Below are positions 43,133 to 51,907 of a DNA stretch of 64,000 bases, piece after piece (positions within the stretch are counted from its first letter, which is position 1; every line of letters begins with the position of its first letter). The position numbers and the translations under genes were made by a program. Below the pieces are notes generated by a model that saw nothing but the letters and a program-made list of their open reading frames with translations, ran no database searches and was not told the DNA's origin. Source of the DNA: Pseudozobellia thermophila (lineage in GTDB: Bacteria; Bacteroidota; Bacteroidia; Flavobacteriales; Flavobacteriaceae); assembly GCF_900141855.1 (NCBI RefSeq), contig NZ_FQYU01000002.1:930001-994000 (forward strand), read 5' to 3'.

Positions 43133-44224
43133 TTATTGAAGATAGGGTTCTAATTTTTCCCAATTAAAGGTAACGCCCACCCCAGGTGTATCGGGGGCAA
43201 CCGCCCTGTGGTTTTCGACCACCAAGGGCCTTAGGGTATATTCGTCGATCGGAAAGCTGTGCACCTCCAACCATCCGGCATTGGGCTGTGCCGAGACCAA
43301 GCTCACGTGCAGTTCCTGCATCCCATGGGAACAGGCCGGAATACCGTGCTTATCCGCCATTTGGGCCGCTTTCAACCATCCCGTCACCCCACCGCAATTG
43401 GAGGCATCGGGCTGTATATAGGACAGTTTGGATTGTTCGAAGGCATACTCAAATTCGTGGATGGTATGCAAGTTTTCGCCCATGGCCAACGGGAAACCCG
43501 TCCGGTCGACTATTTCGGCATAGCCCTTATAGTTATCGGGAATGATGGGCTCCTCGAACCAAGTAATATCGTAGGGCCTAAACCCTTCGATGGCCGCAAT
43601 GGCCTTTTCTACGGTCATGGAGTAGTTGGCATCTACCATAAAGGTGATATCGGGACCGATAAACTCGCGGACCGCCTTGATGCGTTCGAGGTCTTCGTTC
43701 AAATTTTCGCGGCCAATCTTAATTTTTACCGCATTGAACCCCTTGTTCAGGTAGCCCTCCATATTTTTCAGCAATTTCCCGATAGGGAACTGCAGATCGA
43801 TACCACCGCAGTAGGCCTTACAGGTATTCGAACTCCCACCGGCCATTTTCCACAGGGGCTGACCGGCCCTTTTGCATCGGATATCCCAAAGGGCGATATC
43901 TATGGTCGAAATGGCAAAGGAGGCAATGCCTCCCCTGCCAACATAGTGGATATGCCATTCCATAAAATCGTAGAGGCCCTCGATGTCGGAACCGTCCTTG
44001 CCAATCAATGCCGGTGCCAGGTCAAACTCCACCATGGCCTTGATGGCATGGCCGCCCTTGCCCCCGGTATAGGTATACCCGGTACCTTCACTACCGTCTT
44101 CGAGCTTAATAGTGGTGGTCACCAGTTCAAAATGGGTGTGATCACCGTGTTTGGCATCGTTCATCACTTCGGGCAAAGGCACCCTAAACAAGCGGCAGTC
44201 TATAGTTTTTATCGTGTTTCCCAT
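43133..44224 (-). CDS. 3,6-anhydro-L-galactonate cycloisomerase (enolase superfamily)
   Basis: 363 residues from ATG 44224; an in-frame TTG nine bases upstream overlaps the aldehyde dehydrogenase stop and was rejected. It is a mandelate-racemase-type enolase: the catalytic lysine motif VKIKIG is at 166-171, metal acids are D198 (VDANYS), E224 (WFEEP) and E250 (MGENLHT), and the second-side His is H300 (CSHGMQELH). The overall sequence ([42 protein letters not shown]) matches what I recall of characterised anhydrogalactonate cycloisomerases, which open the anhydro ring to give 2-keto-3-deoxy-L-galactonate. The flanking dehydrogenase and GH117 make the assignment strong. Confidence 0.88.
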   Translation of the reverse strand: MGNTIKTIDCRLFRVPLPEVMNDAKHGDHTHFELVTTTIKLEDGSEGTGYTYTGGKGGHAIKAMVEFDLAPALIGKDGSDIEGLYDFMEWHIHYVGRGGIASFAISTIDIALWDIRCKRAGQPLWKMAGGSSNTCKAYCGGIDLQFPIGKLLKNMEGYLNKGFNAVKIKIGRENLNEDLERIKAVREFIGPDITFMVDANYSMTVEKAIAAIEGFRPYDITWFEEPIIPDNYKGYAEIVDRTGFPLAMGENLHTIHEFEYAFEQSKLSYIQPDASNCGGVTGWLKAAQMADKHGIPACSHGMQELHVSLVSAQPNAGWLEVHSFPIDEYTLRPLVVENHRAVAPDTPGVGVTFNWEKLEPYLQ

Positions 44225-44229
44225 AACGA

Positions 44230-45684
44230 TCAAGGTGTATGTCTTACGTAAAAGGTCTTTTTTTCGAGATACTGTTCGAATCCGTATTTTCCATCCTCGC
44301 CTCCCGAACCGCTCAGTTTATACCCGTTGTGAAACCCTTGATGTTGTTCGCCATGCCCTCGATTTACATAGATTTCGCCATATTCGAGTGCCTCGTTGCA
44401 CTTCATGATGGTATTCATGTCGTTGGTAAAAATCATGGCGGCAAGTCCGTATTCACAATCGTTGGCATAGCCAATGACCTCGTCAAAGGTCTTGAACTTA
44501 AGCACGGGCAGGATGGGACCGAAGGACTCTTCGTGTACAATGGTCATGTCTTGCGTTACATTGGTCAGTACGGTAGGTTCGAACCAAAAACCCTTTTCAA
44601 ACATTTCTCCTTCGGGCCGTTTGCCTCCTACTGCAACCGTAGCCCCCTCCTTGATACTGGTTGCCACCAAGTGCTCGATATGTTCCAGTTCGGACCTGTT
44701 GACCTTGGGGCCCATTTCCGTTTCGTCAAGCATGGGATCCCCAACCTTTAAGGCCTTGGTCCTTGCCAAAAATTTCTCCATAAAAGTGTCGTAGACATCC
44801 TCATGTACGTACATCCGCTCATTACAGGTACACACTTGTCCGCAGTTGTCGAACCTGGAATGCAGGGCCGCTTCGACAGCCGCATCGATATGGGCATCGG
44901 CAAAGACGATGAAAGGGGCCTTTCCCCCGAGTTCCAATTGTACATGGGTAAGGTTCTGTGCGGCCAACTTGGCGATCTGTTGGCCCACAGGGGTCGACCC
45001 GGTCATGGTGACCATCTTGGTAATGGGGCTCCCTACCAAGGCCGAGCCCATTTCCCTGCCCGGTCCGGTCAAAATATTGATGACCCCATTGGGAATACCC
45101 ACCTTTTGGGCAATATGGCCCAATTCCAGGGTAGCCAGGGGCGTTTCTGAAGTAGGTTTTATAACCACGGTATTTCCGGCGATCAAGGCAGGCCCCAATT
45201 TACGGCCGGCCAAGGCCAACGGGAAATTCCATGCGGTAATGGCCACCACTACCCCCCGGGGAATCTTTTGGATCCAGATCTGCTCGTTAGGCTCATCGGA
45301 AGGAACAATATCCCCCTCGATCCTTCGTGCCCATTCGCAGGCGTATTCTATAAATGAAGCCGTAACGGCCACCTCCGATTTGGCCACTCTTAAAAGTTTG
45401 CCCTGTTCCTGGACTAAAAGCTTGGCCAGGTAATCGGATTGTGCCTTGATTTCCTGGGCAAATCGGTAAAGCAGCTCGGCTCTTTTCCTGGCCGGAAGCA
45501 ACTTCCACGACTTCTGTGCCCGGTCTGCGGCTTCCAGGGCTTGTTCGGCTTCGCCGATGGTGCCGTTTTGAACCTTGGCGACCAGTTCCTCGGTGGTGGG
45601 GTTGATTACATCTATGGTTTCCCCGGAGGAGGACGTACGCCACTCCCCATCTATAAACAGTTGATATTCCTTTACTTCTGACAT
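44230..45684 (-). CDS. Aldehyde dehydrogenase, probable 3,6-anhydro-L-galactose dehydrogenase
   Basis: 484-residue ALDH-superfamily enzyme: N153 (TAWNFPLAL), the NAD-binding MTGSTPVGQ, general base E251 (LELGGKAP) and nucleophile C285 ([15 protein letters not shown]). The CTCNERMYV block is like lactaldehyde/sugar-aldehyde dehydrogenases such as AldA. In this operon, the expected reaction is oxidation of L-3,6-anhydrogalactose, released by the GH117, to 3,6-anhydro-L-galactonate for the cycloisomerase encoded 5 bp downstream. No signal peptide. The assignment rests on family plus tight context. Confidence 0.88.
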   Translation of the reverse strand: MSEVKEYQLFIDGEWRTSSSGETIDVINPTTEELVAKVQNGTIGEAEQALEAADRAQKSWKLLPARKRAELLYRFAQEIKAQSDYLAKLLVQEQGKLLRVAKSEVAVTASFIEYACEWARRIEGDIVPSDEPNEQIWIQKIPRGVVVAITAWNFPLALAGRKLGPALIAGNTVVIKPTSETPLATLELGHIAQKVGIPNGVINILTGPGREMGSALVGSPITKMVTMTGSTPVGQQIAKLAAQNLTHVQLELGGKAPFIVFADAHIDAAVEAALHSRFDNCGQVCTCNERMYVHEDVYDTFMEKFLARTKALKVGDPMLDETEMGPKVNRSELEHIEHLVATSIKEGATVAVGGKRPEGEMFEKGFWFEPTVLTNVTQDMTIVHEESFGPILPVLKFKTFDEVIGYANDCEYGLAAMIFTNDMNTIMKCNEALEYGEIYVNRGHGEQHQGFHNGYKLSGSGGEDGKYGFEQYLEKKTFYVRHTP

Positions 45685-45714
45685 TTTAAAATTTTCAATC
45701 GGTTAGTGTTTATT

Positions 45715-46485
45715 TTATCTTCCCATCCATCCGCCGTCTACCAGCATAATACTGCCATGCATATAGTCCGATGCGCTTGAGGCCAAAAAGACGGCCGGCC
45801 CGGCAAAATCTTCCGGTTCGCCCCATCTTCCCGCAGGAATACGGCTCAATATCGAATTGGCCCTATCGGGGTCGTTTCGAAGGGCTTCGGTATTATCGGT
45901 ACTTATATAGCCCGGTGCTATGGCGTTGACGTTGACCCCGCTTCCGGCCCATTCGTTTGCGAATGCCATGGTCAATTGCCCCACGGCGCCCTTACTTGCC
46001 GCATAGCCCGGAACGGTAATGCCCCCTTGAAAAGTGAGCAGGGATGCCGTAAAGATTATTTTTCCTGATTTGCGTTTTACCATTTCCTTTCCCAATTCGC
46101 GGGTCAAAATGAATTGTGCATTTTGATTGACCTCGATCACCTTGTCCCAGTATTCGTCCGGATGCTCAACGGCCGGGGCCCTTAATATGGTTCCCGCGTT
46201 ATTGACCAAGATGTCTATCTGCGGATGGTCTTGTTTTAATTCCTTGATAAATGCATATAGTTCATCCCTCTTACTAAAATCGCAGGTATAGGCATTGAAC
46301 TTGCCCCCAAGGGCCTGTATTTCCTTTTCTACCTCGCTCCCCGATTTTTCAAGGGTGGCACTGACGCCGATAACATGGGCCCCAGCTTCGGCCAGGCCAA
46401 TGGCCATGGCTTTTCCGATTCCCCTTTTGGCGCCCGTAACCAAGGCGGTCTTTCCCTTTAAACTAAATTTTTCGAGTATTCCCAT
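45715..46485 (-). CDS. kduD: KduD-like SDR, probable 2,5-diketo-3-deoxygluconate 5-reductase
   Basis: 256-residue SDR with TGAKRGIG at 17-24, NNAG at 95-98, S148, and Y161/K165 (YAASK). The stretches ASLLTFQGGITVPGYAASK and NVNAIAPGYISTDNTEALR, and the end SASDYMHGSIMLVDGGW, follow E. coli KduD closely. KduD interconverts 2-keto-3-deoxy-D-gluconate and its 5-keto form. Together with the alcohol dehydrogenase encoded 11 bp upstream it can invert C5 of 2-keto-3-deoxy-L-galactonate, giving 2-keto-3-deoxy-D-gluconate for the Entner-Doudoroff route. The kinase and aldolase for the next steps are not in this operon. Confidence 0.86.
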   Translation of the reverse strand: MGILEKFSLKGKTALVTGAKRGIGKAMAIGLAEAGAHVIGVSATLEKSGSEVEKEIQALGGKFNAYTCDFSKRDELYAFIKELKQDHPQIDILVNNAGTILRAPAVEHPDEYWDKVIEVNQNAQFILTRELGKEMVKRKSGKIIFTASLLTFQGGITVPGYAASKGAVGQLTMAFANEWAGSGVNVNAIAPGYISTDNTEALRNDPDRANSILSRIPAGRWGEPEDFAGPAVFLASSASDYMHGSIMLVDGGWMGR

Positions 46486-46496
46486 AGTATTCCAAT

Positions 46497-47513
46497 CTAC
46501 AATTGACAGTCCATTAACACTTTGAGCCCGTCAGGGTTCCCATCTATCTTTTTGAAGACCTCCTGAATCTGGGTCAGGGGCTGTACATCGGTAATCATAT
46601 CTTCCAAGGGCAGTTCTTTTTTGGTTACCAAATCGATGGCCCTGTCGTAGTCTTCCCGTTCGTAAACACGTGCTCCGATAAGTTCCAGCTCCTTCCAAAA
46701 AAACTTAAAAAGGTCTACCGGTTTTTTCTCGCCGTGAATGGCGACCATTACGATCCTTCCCCTAATTCCGGCCACCTCCGTCATAACATCGAGGGCCGGT
46801 TGAACCCCTGCCACCTCAAAAACCACATCGGCCCTTCGGTCGGCGGTCTTCGACTTTACATACTCGACCAAATCGGTCTGGGTGGGGTCGACAACCTGCA
46901 GGCCCAATTGCTTGGCCTTCGCTATCCTGTTTGCGTTGACCTCGGAAACAATGACCTGGGCCCCGCCACTTTTGGCAACCAAGGCGACCAAAAGGCCTAT
47001 AGGCCCTCCACCGAGAACGACGGCGGTCTCATCCGGTCGCAATCGGCTCCTTCGGACGTCGTGTACGGCCACGGCCAAGGGCTCAACCAGGGCCGCCAAT
47101 TTTAAATCGGTCGTTGGGTCCAATTTATGGAGCACAAAGGCGGGCACGTTCCAATACTGTTGCATGGCGCCCGGGCTATCGATCCCTATGAACTTCAATT
47201 CTTCGCAAATATGGTTGTACCCCTTGTCGGACGGTTTGGCCATTCGGTCATCCAAAGGACGGACGACCACCTTCTCCCCCACAGAGAACCCCTCCACGCC
47301 ATCGCCAACGGCATCGATTACCCCTGACATTTCATGACCAATGGTTTCAGGAATGCGAACCCTCTTGTCCATCATTCCGTGGTAGATGTGGACGTCGGTT
47401 CCACAAACCCCCACATAGGCCACTTTTATACGCACCTCCCCCTTGGCAGGCGCACTCATTTCCTTATCAATAACCGAAAATGTGCGGTTACCCACGTACT
47501 GTGTTGCTTTCAT
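46497..47513 (-). CDS. Zn-type alcohol dehydrogenase, probable 2-keto-3-deoxy-L-galactonate 5-dehydrogenase
   Basis: 338-residue medium-chain dehydrogenase. The catalytic zinc site is recognisable in GVCGTDVHIYHG, TIGHEMSG and ALVEPLAVAVHD, and the Rossmann motif is VLGGGPIGLL. The four-cysteine structural zinc loop usual near residues 85-110 is missing: the segment RPLDDRMAKPSDKGYNHICEE has one Cys. Relatives oxidise secondary hydroxyls of polyols and sugar acids (threonine, sorbitol and L-galactonate 5-dehydrogenase types). Placed between GH117 and the KduD-like reductase, oxidation of C5 of 2-keto-3-deoxy-L-galactonate is the natural role. Confidence 0.84.
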   Translation of the reverse strand: MKATQYVGNRTFSVIDKEMSAPAKGEVRIKVAYVGVCGTDVHIYHGMMDKRVRIPETIGHEMSGVIDAVGDGVEGFSVGEKVVVRPLDDRMAKPSDKGYNHICEELKFIGIDSPGAMQQYWNVPAFVLHKLDPTTDLKLAALVEPLAVAVHDVRRSRLRPDETAVVLGGGPIGLLVALVAKSGGAQVIVSEVNANRIAKAKQLGLQVVDPTQTDLVEYVKSKTADRRADVVFEVAGVQPALDVMTEVAGIRGRIVMVAIHGEKKPVDLFKFFWKELELIGARVYEREDYDRAIDLVTKKELPLEDMITDVQPLTQIQEVFKKIDGNPDGLKVLMDCQL

Positions 47514-47534
47514 ATGTGTATTGAAATCTAGTTT

Positions 47535-48770
47535 TTAATCCTCTACCTTGACCCCTTTTGCCAGGTGTCTTCTAATTTTTCGCGATGAAAACCTCATGAT
47601 GCTCTGGTAATCACCGTTGTTATAGATATGGGTCAGGCCCCAATCCAATATTTTTATCGGGTCTTCATCACTGGTCAACGACCTATTCAGGCCTATGGCG
47701 TGGGGTGCGCTTTTAATGGAGGCCACGATTTCAAAATTGATGCCGTCGGGGGCATACTGTATGGTGTTTTTTTCGGGCCCATCGGTAGTGATCAGGGAAG
47801 CGATACCGTCTTTGTAAGGCCACACACAAATTTCATGGCCGCTATTGCTAATGGGATTGTAGGGCGATTTTACATAGGGGCCCAGGGGATTGTCGGCTAT
47901 CGCCACCCCATGGCGTATCTGCCTGCCCCCAAATGTTATCTGTTCGCCCATTTGCTCCCCTTTGTAATAGAGATAGAACTTGCCCTTATAAGGAATGATA
48001 CAAGGGTCGTGCACCTTATGGCTATCGAAGTCGCCTTTCTTTTCAACGGCGAACCTATTCTGCTCGGTACCTTTCCACACCCCATTGTCAGCCGGACTTA
48101 AAATGGGCTTGTCCAGTTTGGTCCAAGGTCCATCGGGCGAATCGGCCCAAGCCAGTCCAATTTGATTTTTAACGCGGACGTTATAGGGCGATTTTACGGT
48201 CTGGTAGCACAAATAATATTTTCCATCATACTCCATGATCTCTACCGTAAAGACGGAACGATCGTCGTAAGACCCCTTTTCGCCCCGGGGCACGGCCATA
48301 CCTTCTTCCTTCCATGTCCACCCGTCCTCGGAAGTGGCGTACCAAATATCGCATCGGTCCCAAGGGAATACCTTATCATTCTCGATATCGCCCCCAAAAC
48401 CCTGGGTAGGCCCTACGCTCTTGCTGTACCACACATAGTACTTTCCATTGTGCTTGAGCAAGGCACTTGGGTCTCTGCGCACCACACCTTCCTCATAGGC
48501 CAGATCACCCTTTAAAGGTTCGTATCCGTTAAACTCCAAAAACCATTCGTTCCCTATTTTGGGCCATTGCAAGGCCCTCTTACTGGCCGCGCTTAGGTAT
48601 TCCCTATTGGTTATACCCAGATGATCCATCTGTTCATCGGAGACCTCGATTTTTTGACCGTTATCACCTTCGTCACAGGGTTCACCCTTTTCCCTAGGGG
48701 CCGTATTGCAACCGAAACCGAGCACGAGTAACCCGACCGGTATACATTTGAAAAATTTGCTTGTTGTCAT
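47535..48770 (-). CDS. ahgA: GH117 alpha-1,3-L-(3,6-anhydro)galactosidase, lipoprotein
   Basis: 411 residues. Lipobox VLGFGC with Cys21. Residues 57-70 ([14 protein letters not shown]) contain the SxAxxR motif of the N-terminal dimerisation helices of GH117. The five-bladed propeller follows, with active-site acids D100 ([10 protein letters not shown]), D255 (HKVHDPCI) and E313 (SGHEICVW), spaced as in the characterised AhgA from Zobellia as I remember it. GH117 removes L-3,6-anhydrogalactose from the non-reducing end of neoagaro-oligosaccharides, probably in the periplasm; no acidic export signal follows the Cys. It heads an eight-gene operon for using that sugar, 53 bp after the AraC-type regulator. 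Confidence 0.94.
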   Translation of the reverse strand: MTTSKFFKCIPVGLLVLGFGCNTAPREKGEPCDEGDNGQKIEVSDEQMDHLGITNREYLSAASKRALQWPKIGNEWFLEFNGYEPLKGDLAYEEGVVRRDPSALLKHNGKYYVWYSKSVGPTQGFGGDIENDKVFPWDRCDIWYATSEDGWTWKEEGMAVPRGEKGSYDDRSVFTVEIMEYDGKYYLCYQTVKSPYNVRVKNQIGLAWADSPDGPWTKLDKPILSPADNGVWKGTEQNRFAVEKKGDFDSHKVHDPCIIPYKGKFYLYYKGEQMGEQITFGGRQIRHGVAIADNPLGPYVKSPYNPISNSGHEICVWPYKDGIASLITTDGPEKNTIQYAPDGINFEIVASIKSAPHAIGLNRSLTSDEDPIKILDWGLTHIYNNGDYQSIMRFSSRKIRRHLAKGVKVED

Positions 48771-48802
48771 TTTTATATGGTAAAATTTATATGGTTAGCT
48801 TA

Positions 48803-48814
48803 TTTACATGTAAA
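48803..48814. promoter_or_regulatory. Palindrome upstream of the GH117 operon
   Basis: TTTACATGTAAA, a perfect 12-bp palindrome in the 53-bp gap between the AraC-type gene and GH117, 33 bp before the GH117 ATG. It is a candidate operator or part of an operon promoter. It differs from the palindrome before the AraC-type gene itself (49551-49562). Confidence 0.35.
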
Positions 48815-48823
48815 AGGCGCTTA

Positions 48824-49537
48824 TTATATGGCCATTTGCAATCCCGATACCGGGGCGCATTCCTCAATAAATGTGGAGGGCGATTTTCCAAAGAATTTCC
48901 TAAAGCATTTACTGAAATAATTGGGGTCGGAAAACCCTACCTGATAGGCGACATCCGAAATTCGCGAGGGTCCTTGTTCCAACAGCCCGGCGGCGCATTT
49001 CAGTCGTTCGGTCCTCATAAATTCTTGGGGAGACATGCCCGTAAGGCCCTTTAACTTACGAAACAGGGTCGATCGGCTAACATGCATATCACAGGCCAGG
49101 TCATCGACCCAGTAGCTATCGTCGGAAAGGTTCTCCTTCATCAACCGAACCACCCTTTTCATAAATTCTTGGTCATAGCTTCCCTTTTCGGTATTCAAAA
49201 CCATTGCCCCATCCATATTTTCAACACTTTTTAAAAGGCCACTCGCCTTGAACAGCCCATCGATCTCATTTTTTGAAAGATCCACCTTTACCTGCTCCGG
49301 GAATTTGATCCTTGAACGCAGGGTGCACATTTGGCGAAAGCCCTTGATACGCGAAATAATGGCACTGGGCAAACTATCCGAACCAGCCAAAACCCCACAA
49401 CTAATATTGACATGGTTACCTCCTTCATCAATATATTTCAGCTGAAGCTCCAAGGTACCCAATTCCATATTGAAATCGTTCCCCTCTTCAACAGCGGCCG
49501 CTTTTTTCTGGTATTTTAACTTTTCAATTAGTTTCAT
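48824..49537 (-). CDS. AraC-family transcriptional regulator without a recognisable sensor domain
   Basis: 237 residues. The C-terminal part (about 135-235) is an AraC DNA-binding domain: SDDSYWVDDLACDMHVSRSTLFRKLKGLTGMSPQEF, then ISDVAYQVGFSDPNYFSKCFRKFFGKSP. This form is most similar to the output domain of hybrid two-component regulators of glycan loci, yet receiver, kinase and sensor domains are absent. The first 130 residues (LGTLELQLKYIDEGGNHVNISCG and so on) match no family I know. The gene is directly upstream of, and co-directional with, the GH117/anhydrogalactose operon, so it is the likely local activator. How it senses a signal is unclear. Confidence 0.88.
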   Translation of the reverse strand: MKLIEKLKYQKKAAAVEEGNDFNMELGTLELQLKYIDEGGNHVNISCGVLAGSDSLPSAIISRIKGFRQMCTLRSRIKFPEQVKVDLSKNEIDGLFKASGLLKSVENMDGAMVLNTEKGSYDQEFMKRVVRLMKENLSDDSYWVDDLACDMHVSRSTLFRKLKGLTGMSPQEFMRTERLKCAAGLLEQGPSRISDVAYQVGFSDPNYFSKCFRKFFGKSPSTFIEECAPVSGLQMAI

Positions 49538-49550
49538 ATAGGAAACTTAT

Positions 49551-49571
49551 TTCATATATGAACCAAATATA
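49551..49571 (-). promoter_or_regulatory. Probable promoter and operator of the AraC-type gene
   Basis: On the minus strand, TATATTTG (49571-49564) fits the Bacteroidota -7 consensus TAnnTTTG. Just downstream, TTCATATATGAA (49551-49562) is a perfect 12-bp palindrome that would overlap the transcription start, 14 bp before the ATG at 49537. No clear -33 box was seen. The arrangement suits autoregulation. Confidence 0.45.
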
Positions 49572-49806
49572 TAAAAATTTTGAAACCCCATTGCCGATAG
49601 GGCTGTTTTTTTTAGTTAAAATTTCACATCCCCTAAAAAATGATTGCCTAAATCGACAAAAACAAAATGAGACAAAAAGACCACGAACAATCAAAACACA
49701 CGATTATCCGTGGTAGAACCAAGGTCAATGTAATGGAAAAAGGGTTATCAGGAAGACTTCCTGCAGCTTGTTTACAAGGTCGGTAACGGGTGGGAAAGAA
49801 GCACCA

Positions 49807-50607
49807 TCAAAGGTCGCCCTGTTTTAAATACCCCAGTTTTTTGGAAATCTCCATGGCGTATTTTTTGACGATTTCGCCCTTGTTCCCAAATTCGGAAGAA
49901 GGCAGCCTACCGTCGGGGCCGGTAATCCAAATAGCGGCGACGGGAGACCCCGACTCGTCAAAGATGGGTGCCCCTACACAATTGATTCCCTGAATATCCT
50001 CGCTGTGGTCTATCGCATAGCCCTTGGCCTTGACTTCTTTCAAGGACTTGATGTAGTCTTTTTTCGAGACGATGGTGTTTTCCGTGAATTTTTCGAGCTT
50101 TACGTTCTCCAAAATCCGGTTTCTTTCGTCTTCCTCCATATAGGCCAGGATGCTTTTGCCCCCAACCGAGCTATGAAGGCTGAACTGGGTTCCCTGTTCG
50201 ACAAAAAGTTTTACGGGGTAAGAAGAGGGTACCTGCTCCAAAATGGTTCCCTTATCCCCAAGGAGAATACCCAACATGACGGACTCCTTGGTCTCGTCCC
50301 TAAGCGCCCTCATGGCGTCGATCGAGTTTTCGACTATGCTTTGCTCGCTCAAGGATGATATCCCCAAACTTAAGATCTTGCGGGTCAAGGTGAGTTTTTT
50401 GGTCGTTTCGTTCTTTTGAAGGTAATTTCTAAAGATAAGGGTGCTGGTGATCCTGAACGCGCTCGACTTTGCGATATCCAGCTCGTCCATTATTTCGGCC
50501 AAGCTTAATCCTTTGGGTTTGGAAGACAACAATTCGATAATCATCAAGGCCCTTTCCAAATTGGGAACGTTGTAATTGGACTTTAATTCTTCCTTCTTTT
50601 TCGCCAT
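49807..50607 (-). CDS. IclR-family transcriptional regulator
   Basis: 266 residues: winged helix-turn-helix at about 13-75 (VPNLERALMIIELLSSKPKGLSLAEIMDELDIAKSSAFRI), then the IclR effector domain (LRDETKESVMLGILLGDKGTILE, FSLHSSVGGKSILAYM, GINCVGAPIFDESGSPVAAIWITG). IclR proteins bind small carboxylates or sugar acids. It is the last gene of a minus-strand set with a galactonate-dehydratase-like enzyme (86 bp upstream) and an acid-sugar MFS transporter, so a hexonate effector is likely. A short stem, CAGGAAGTCTTCCTG on the minus strand (49749-49763) followed by CCCTTTTT, may end its transcript. Confidence 0.93.
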   Translation of the reverse strand: MAKKKEELKSNYNVPNLERALMIIELLSSKPKGLSLAEIMDELDIAKSSAFRITSTLIFRNYLQKNETTKKLTLTRKILSLGISSLSEQSIVENSIDAMRALRDETKESVMLGILLGDKGTILEQVPSSYPVKLFVEQGTQFSLHSSVGGKSILAYMEEDERNRILENVKLEKFTENTIVSKKDYIKSLKEVKAKGYAIDHSEDIQGINCVGAPIFDESGSPVAAIWITGPDGRLPSSEFGNKGEIVKKYAMEISKKLGYLKQGDL

Positions 50608-50693
50608 GGGGTTACAAATATGTCGCTAATATAAAGTTTCTGGTCAAAATTGTCTTTTACCGCCTAAGGTTTGCCCAAGATTTTGGACAGAGC

Positions 50694-51854
50694 CTACCAA
50701 TTCGTAAGCGAACCGTCGCCCCTTTTAAGCCTAGGTATTTCGATAGGTTCAAATTTATGTTGCAAGGCATGTGATTCATCAAAATCGACTCCTAGGCCCG
50801 GCGTATCGGGTACCGGATATCTGGCTCCTTCCAACCTAGGTTGTACGGGATAAAATTGGGTATCGTTGGTACCCATTTGTTGTGCCGGGGTGTTTATTTC
50901 CTCCATCCAACCAAAGTTGGGCACTGCCGCTGCCAAGTGTATGGTAGCCGCCGTACAGATGGGCCCCAAGGGATTGTGCGGCATTAAATCGATATAATGC
51001 GTCTCGGCCATGGCGGCAACCTTCATACTTTCCGTAAGCCCGCCCACATTACATACATCGATTCTGGCGTATTGGGTCAGGTTCCTTTCCAAAAAAGGCT
51101 GAAACTGCCACTTACTACTAAACTCCTCGCCAATGGCAAAGGGCACATCGACCAGTGTTCGCAAGCTCTCATAGGCCACTGGGCTTTCGTCCCTAATGGG
51201 TTCCTCCAAAAAATCCAGGGTACCCTTGGGCATCCGGTTCATAAAATAGCTGGTTTCTGGAGGCGATAAGCGGGTATGATAGTCCAAACCAATGATAACC
51301 GACGGCCCCAATTCCTTCCTTAATTCAATCAACCAGCCACTGAGCAAGGTGATGGATTCAAGGGGCTCAAAGGTATCGCGGTCCGGCTTTGATTCAAATT
51401 CGGCCGGGGCAAGTCTCAAGACCTTCCAACCTTCGGCCACGCAGGTTTTACAGAATTGAAAGAGTTCCTCTTTGTCGGTAAACCTTACCGAGGCAAAGCA
51501 GTCTACATAATCCCTTTGCCGGCCCCCGAGCAATTCGTAAACGGGTACCCCCAAGGCCTTTCCCTTAATATCGTAAAGGGCTATGTCTATGGCCGAAATG
51601 GCGGCGGAAAGGACCCTGCCCCCTTCAAAGTATTGACCTCGGTACATGGCCTGCCAGTGGGCCCCTATCTTAAAAACATCCGCGCCCACCAGTAGTTTTT
51701 TGTAGTGTTCAATGGCCCCTACAACGGCCAGTTCCCTTCCCGAGAGGCCCGAAGCGCCCCATCCGTAAATTCCGTTGTCGGTTTCGACCTTGACGACCAG
51801 TTGGCTTCCATTCGCCACGTTGATGGGGAAAGTCTTTATGTCCTTTATTTTCAT
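50694..51854 (-). CDS. Galactonate dehydratase-like enolase-superfamily enzyme
   Basis: 386 residues with the DgoD-like pattern of the mandelate racemase family. D191 and H193 (GLDYHTRLS), E217 (FLEEP) and E243 (IGEEFSS) form the acid site, and H293 (LMPHNPLGP) is the second catalytic His. The C-terminus GDGSLTNW parallels the DgoD end. DgoD dehydrates D-galactonate to 2-keto-3-deoxy-D-galactonate. The adjacent transporter of the galactonate/glucarate type and the IclR regulator support a hexonate substrate. Related families (rhamnonate, gluconate or arabinonate dehydratases) cannot be excluded. It is distinct from the cycloisomerase at 43133-44224, with only superfamily-level similarity. Confidence 0.84.
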   Translation of the reverse strand: MKIKDIKTFPINVANGSQLVVKVETDNGIYGWGASGLSGRELAVVGAIEHYKKLLVGADVFKIGAHWQAMYRGQYFEGGRVLSAAISAIDIALYDIKGKALGVPVYELLGGRQRDYVDCFASVRFTDKEELFQFCKTCVAEGWKVLRLAPAEFESKPDRDTFEPLESITLLSGWLIELRKELGPSVIIGLDYHTRLSPPETSYFMNRMPKGTLDFLEEPIRDESPVAYESLRTLVDVPFAIGEEFSSKWQFQPFLERNLTQYARIDVCNVGGLTESMKVAAMAETHYIDLMPHNPLGPICTAATIHLAAAVPNFGWMEEINTPAQQMGTNDTQFYPVQPRLEGARYPVPDTPGLGVDFDESHALQHKFEPIEIPRLKRGDGSLTNW

Positions 51855-51907
51855 ACTTTCTTTATTTTTTACTTTTTTTCCGTGTTCCGTTCGGGTTTTA
51901 TCGCAGG

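Noticed and set aside
43259-44251. 330-codon open frame on the plus strand
   Set aside because: It lies fully antisense to the cycloisomerase gene, has no recognisable family or start region, and reflects the GC-rich codon pattern of the real gene.
45690-45710. Partial match to the LacI-type site (CAATCGGTTAGTG) before the aldehyde dehydrogenase gene
   Set aside because: Only one half-site fits and the gene belongs to another operon with its own AraC-type regulator.
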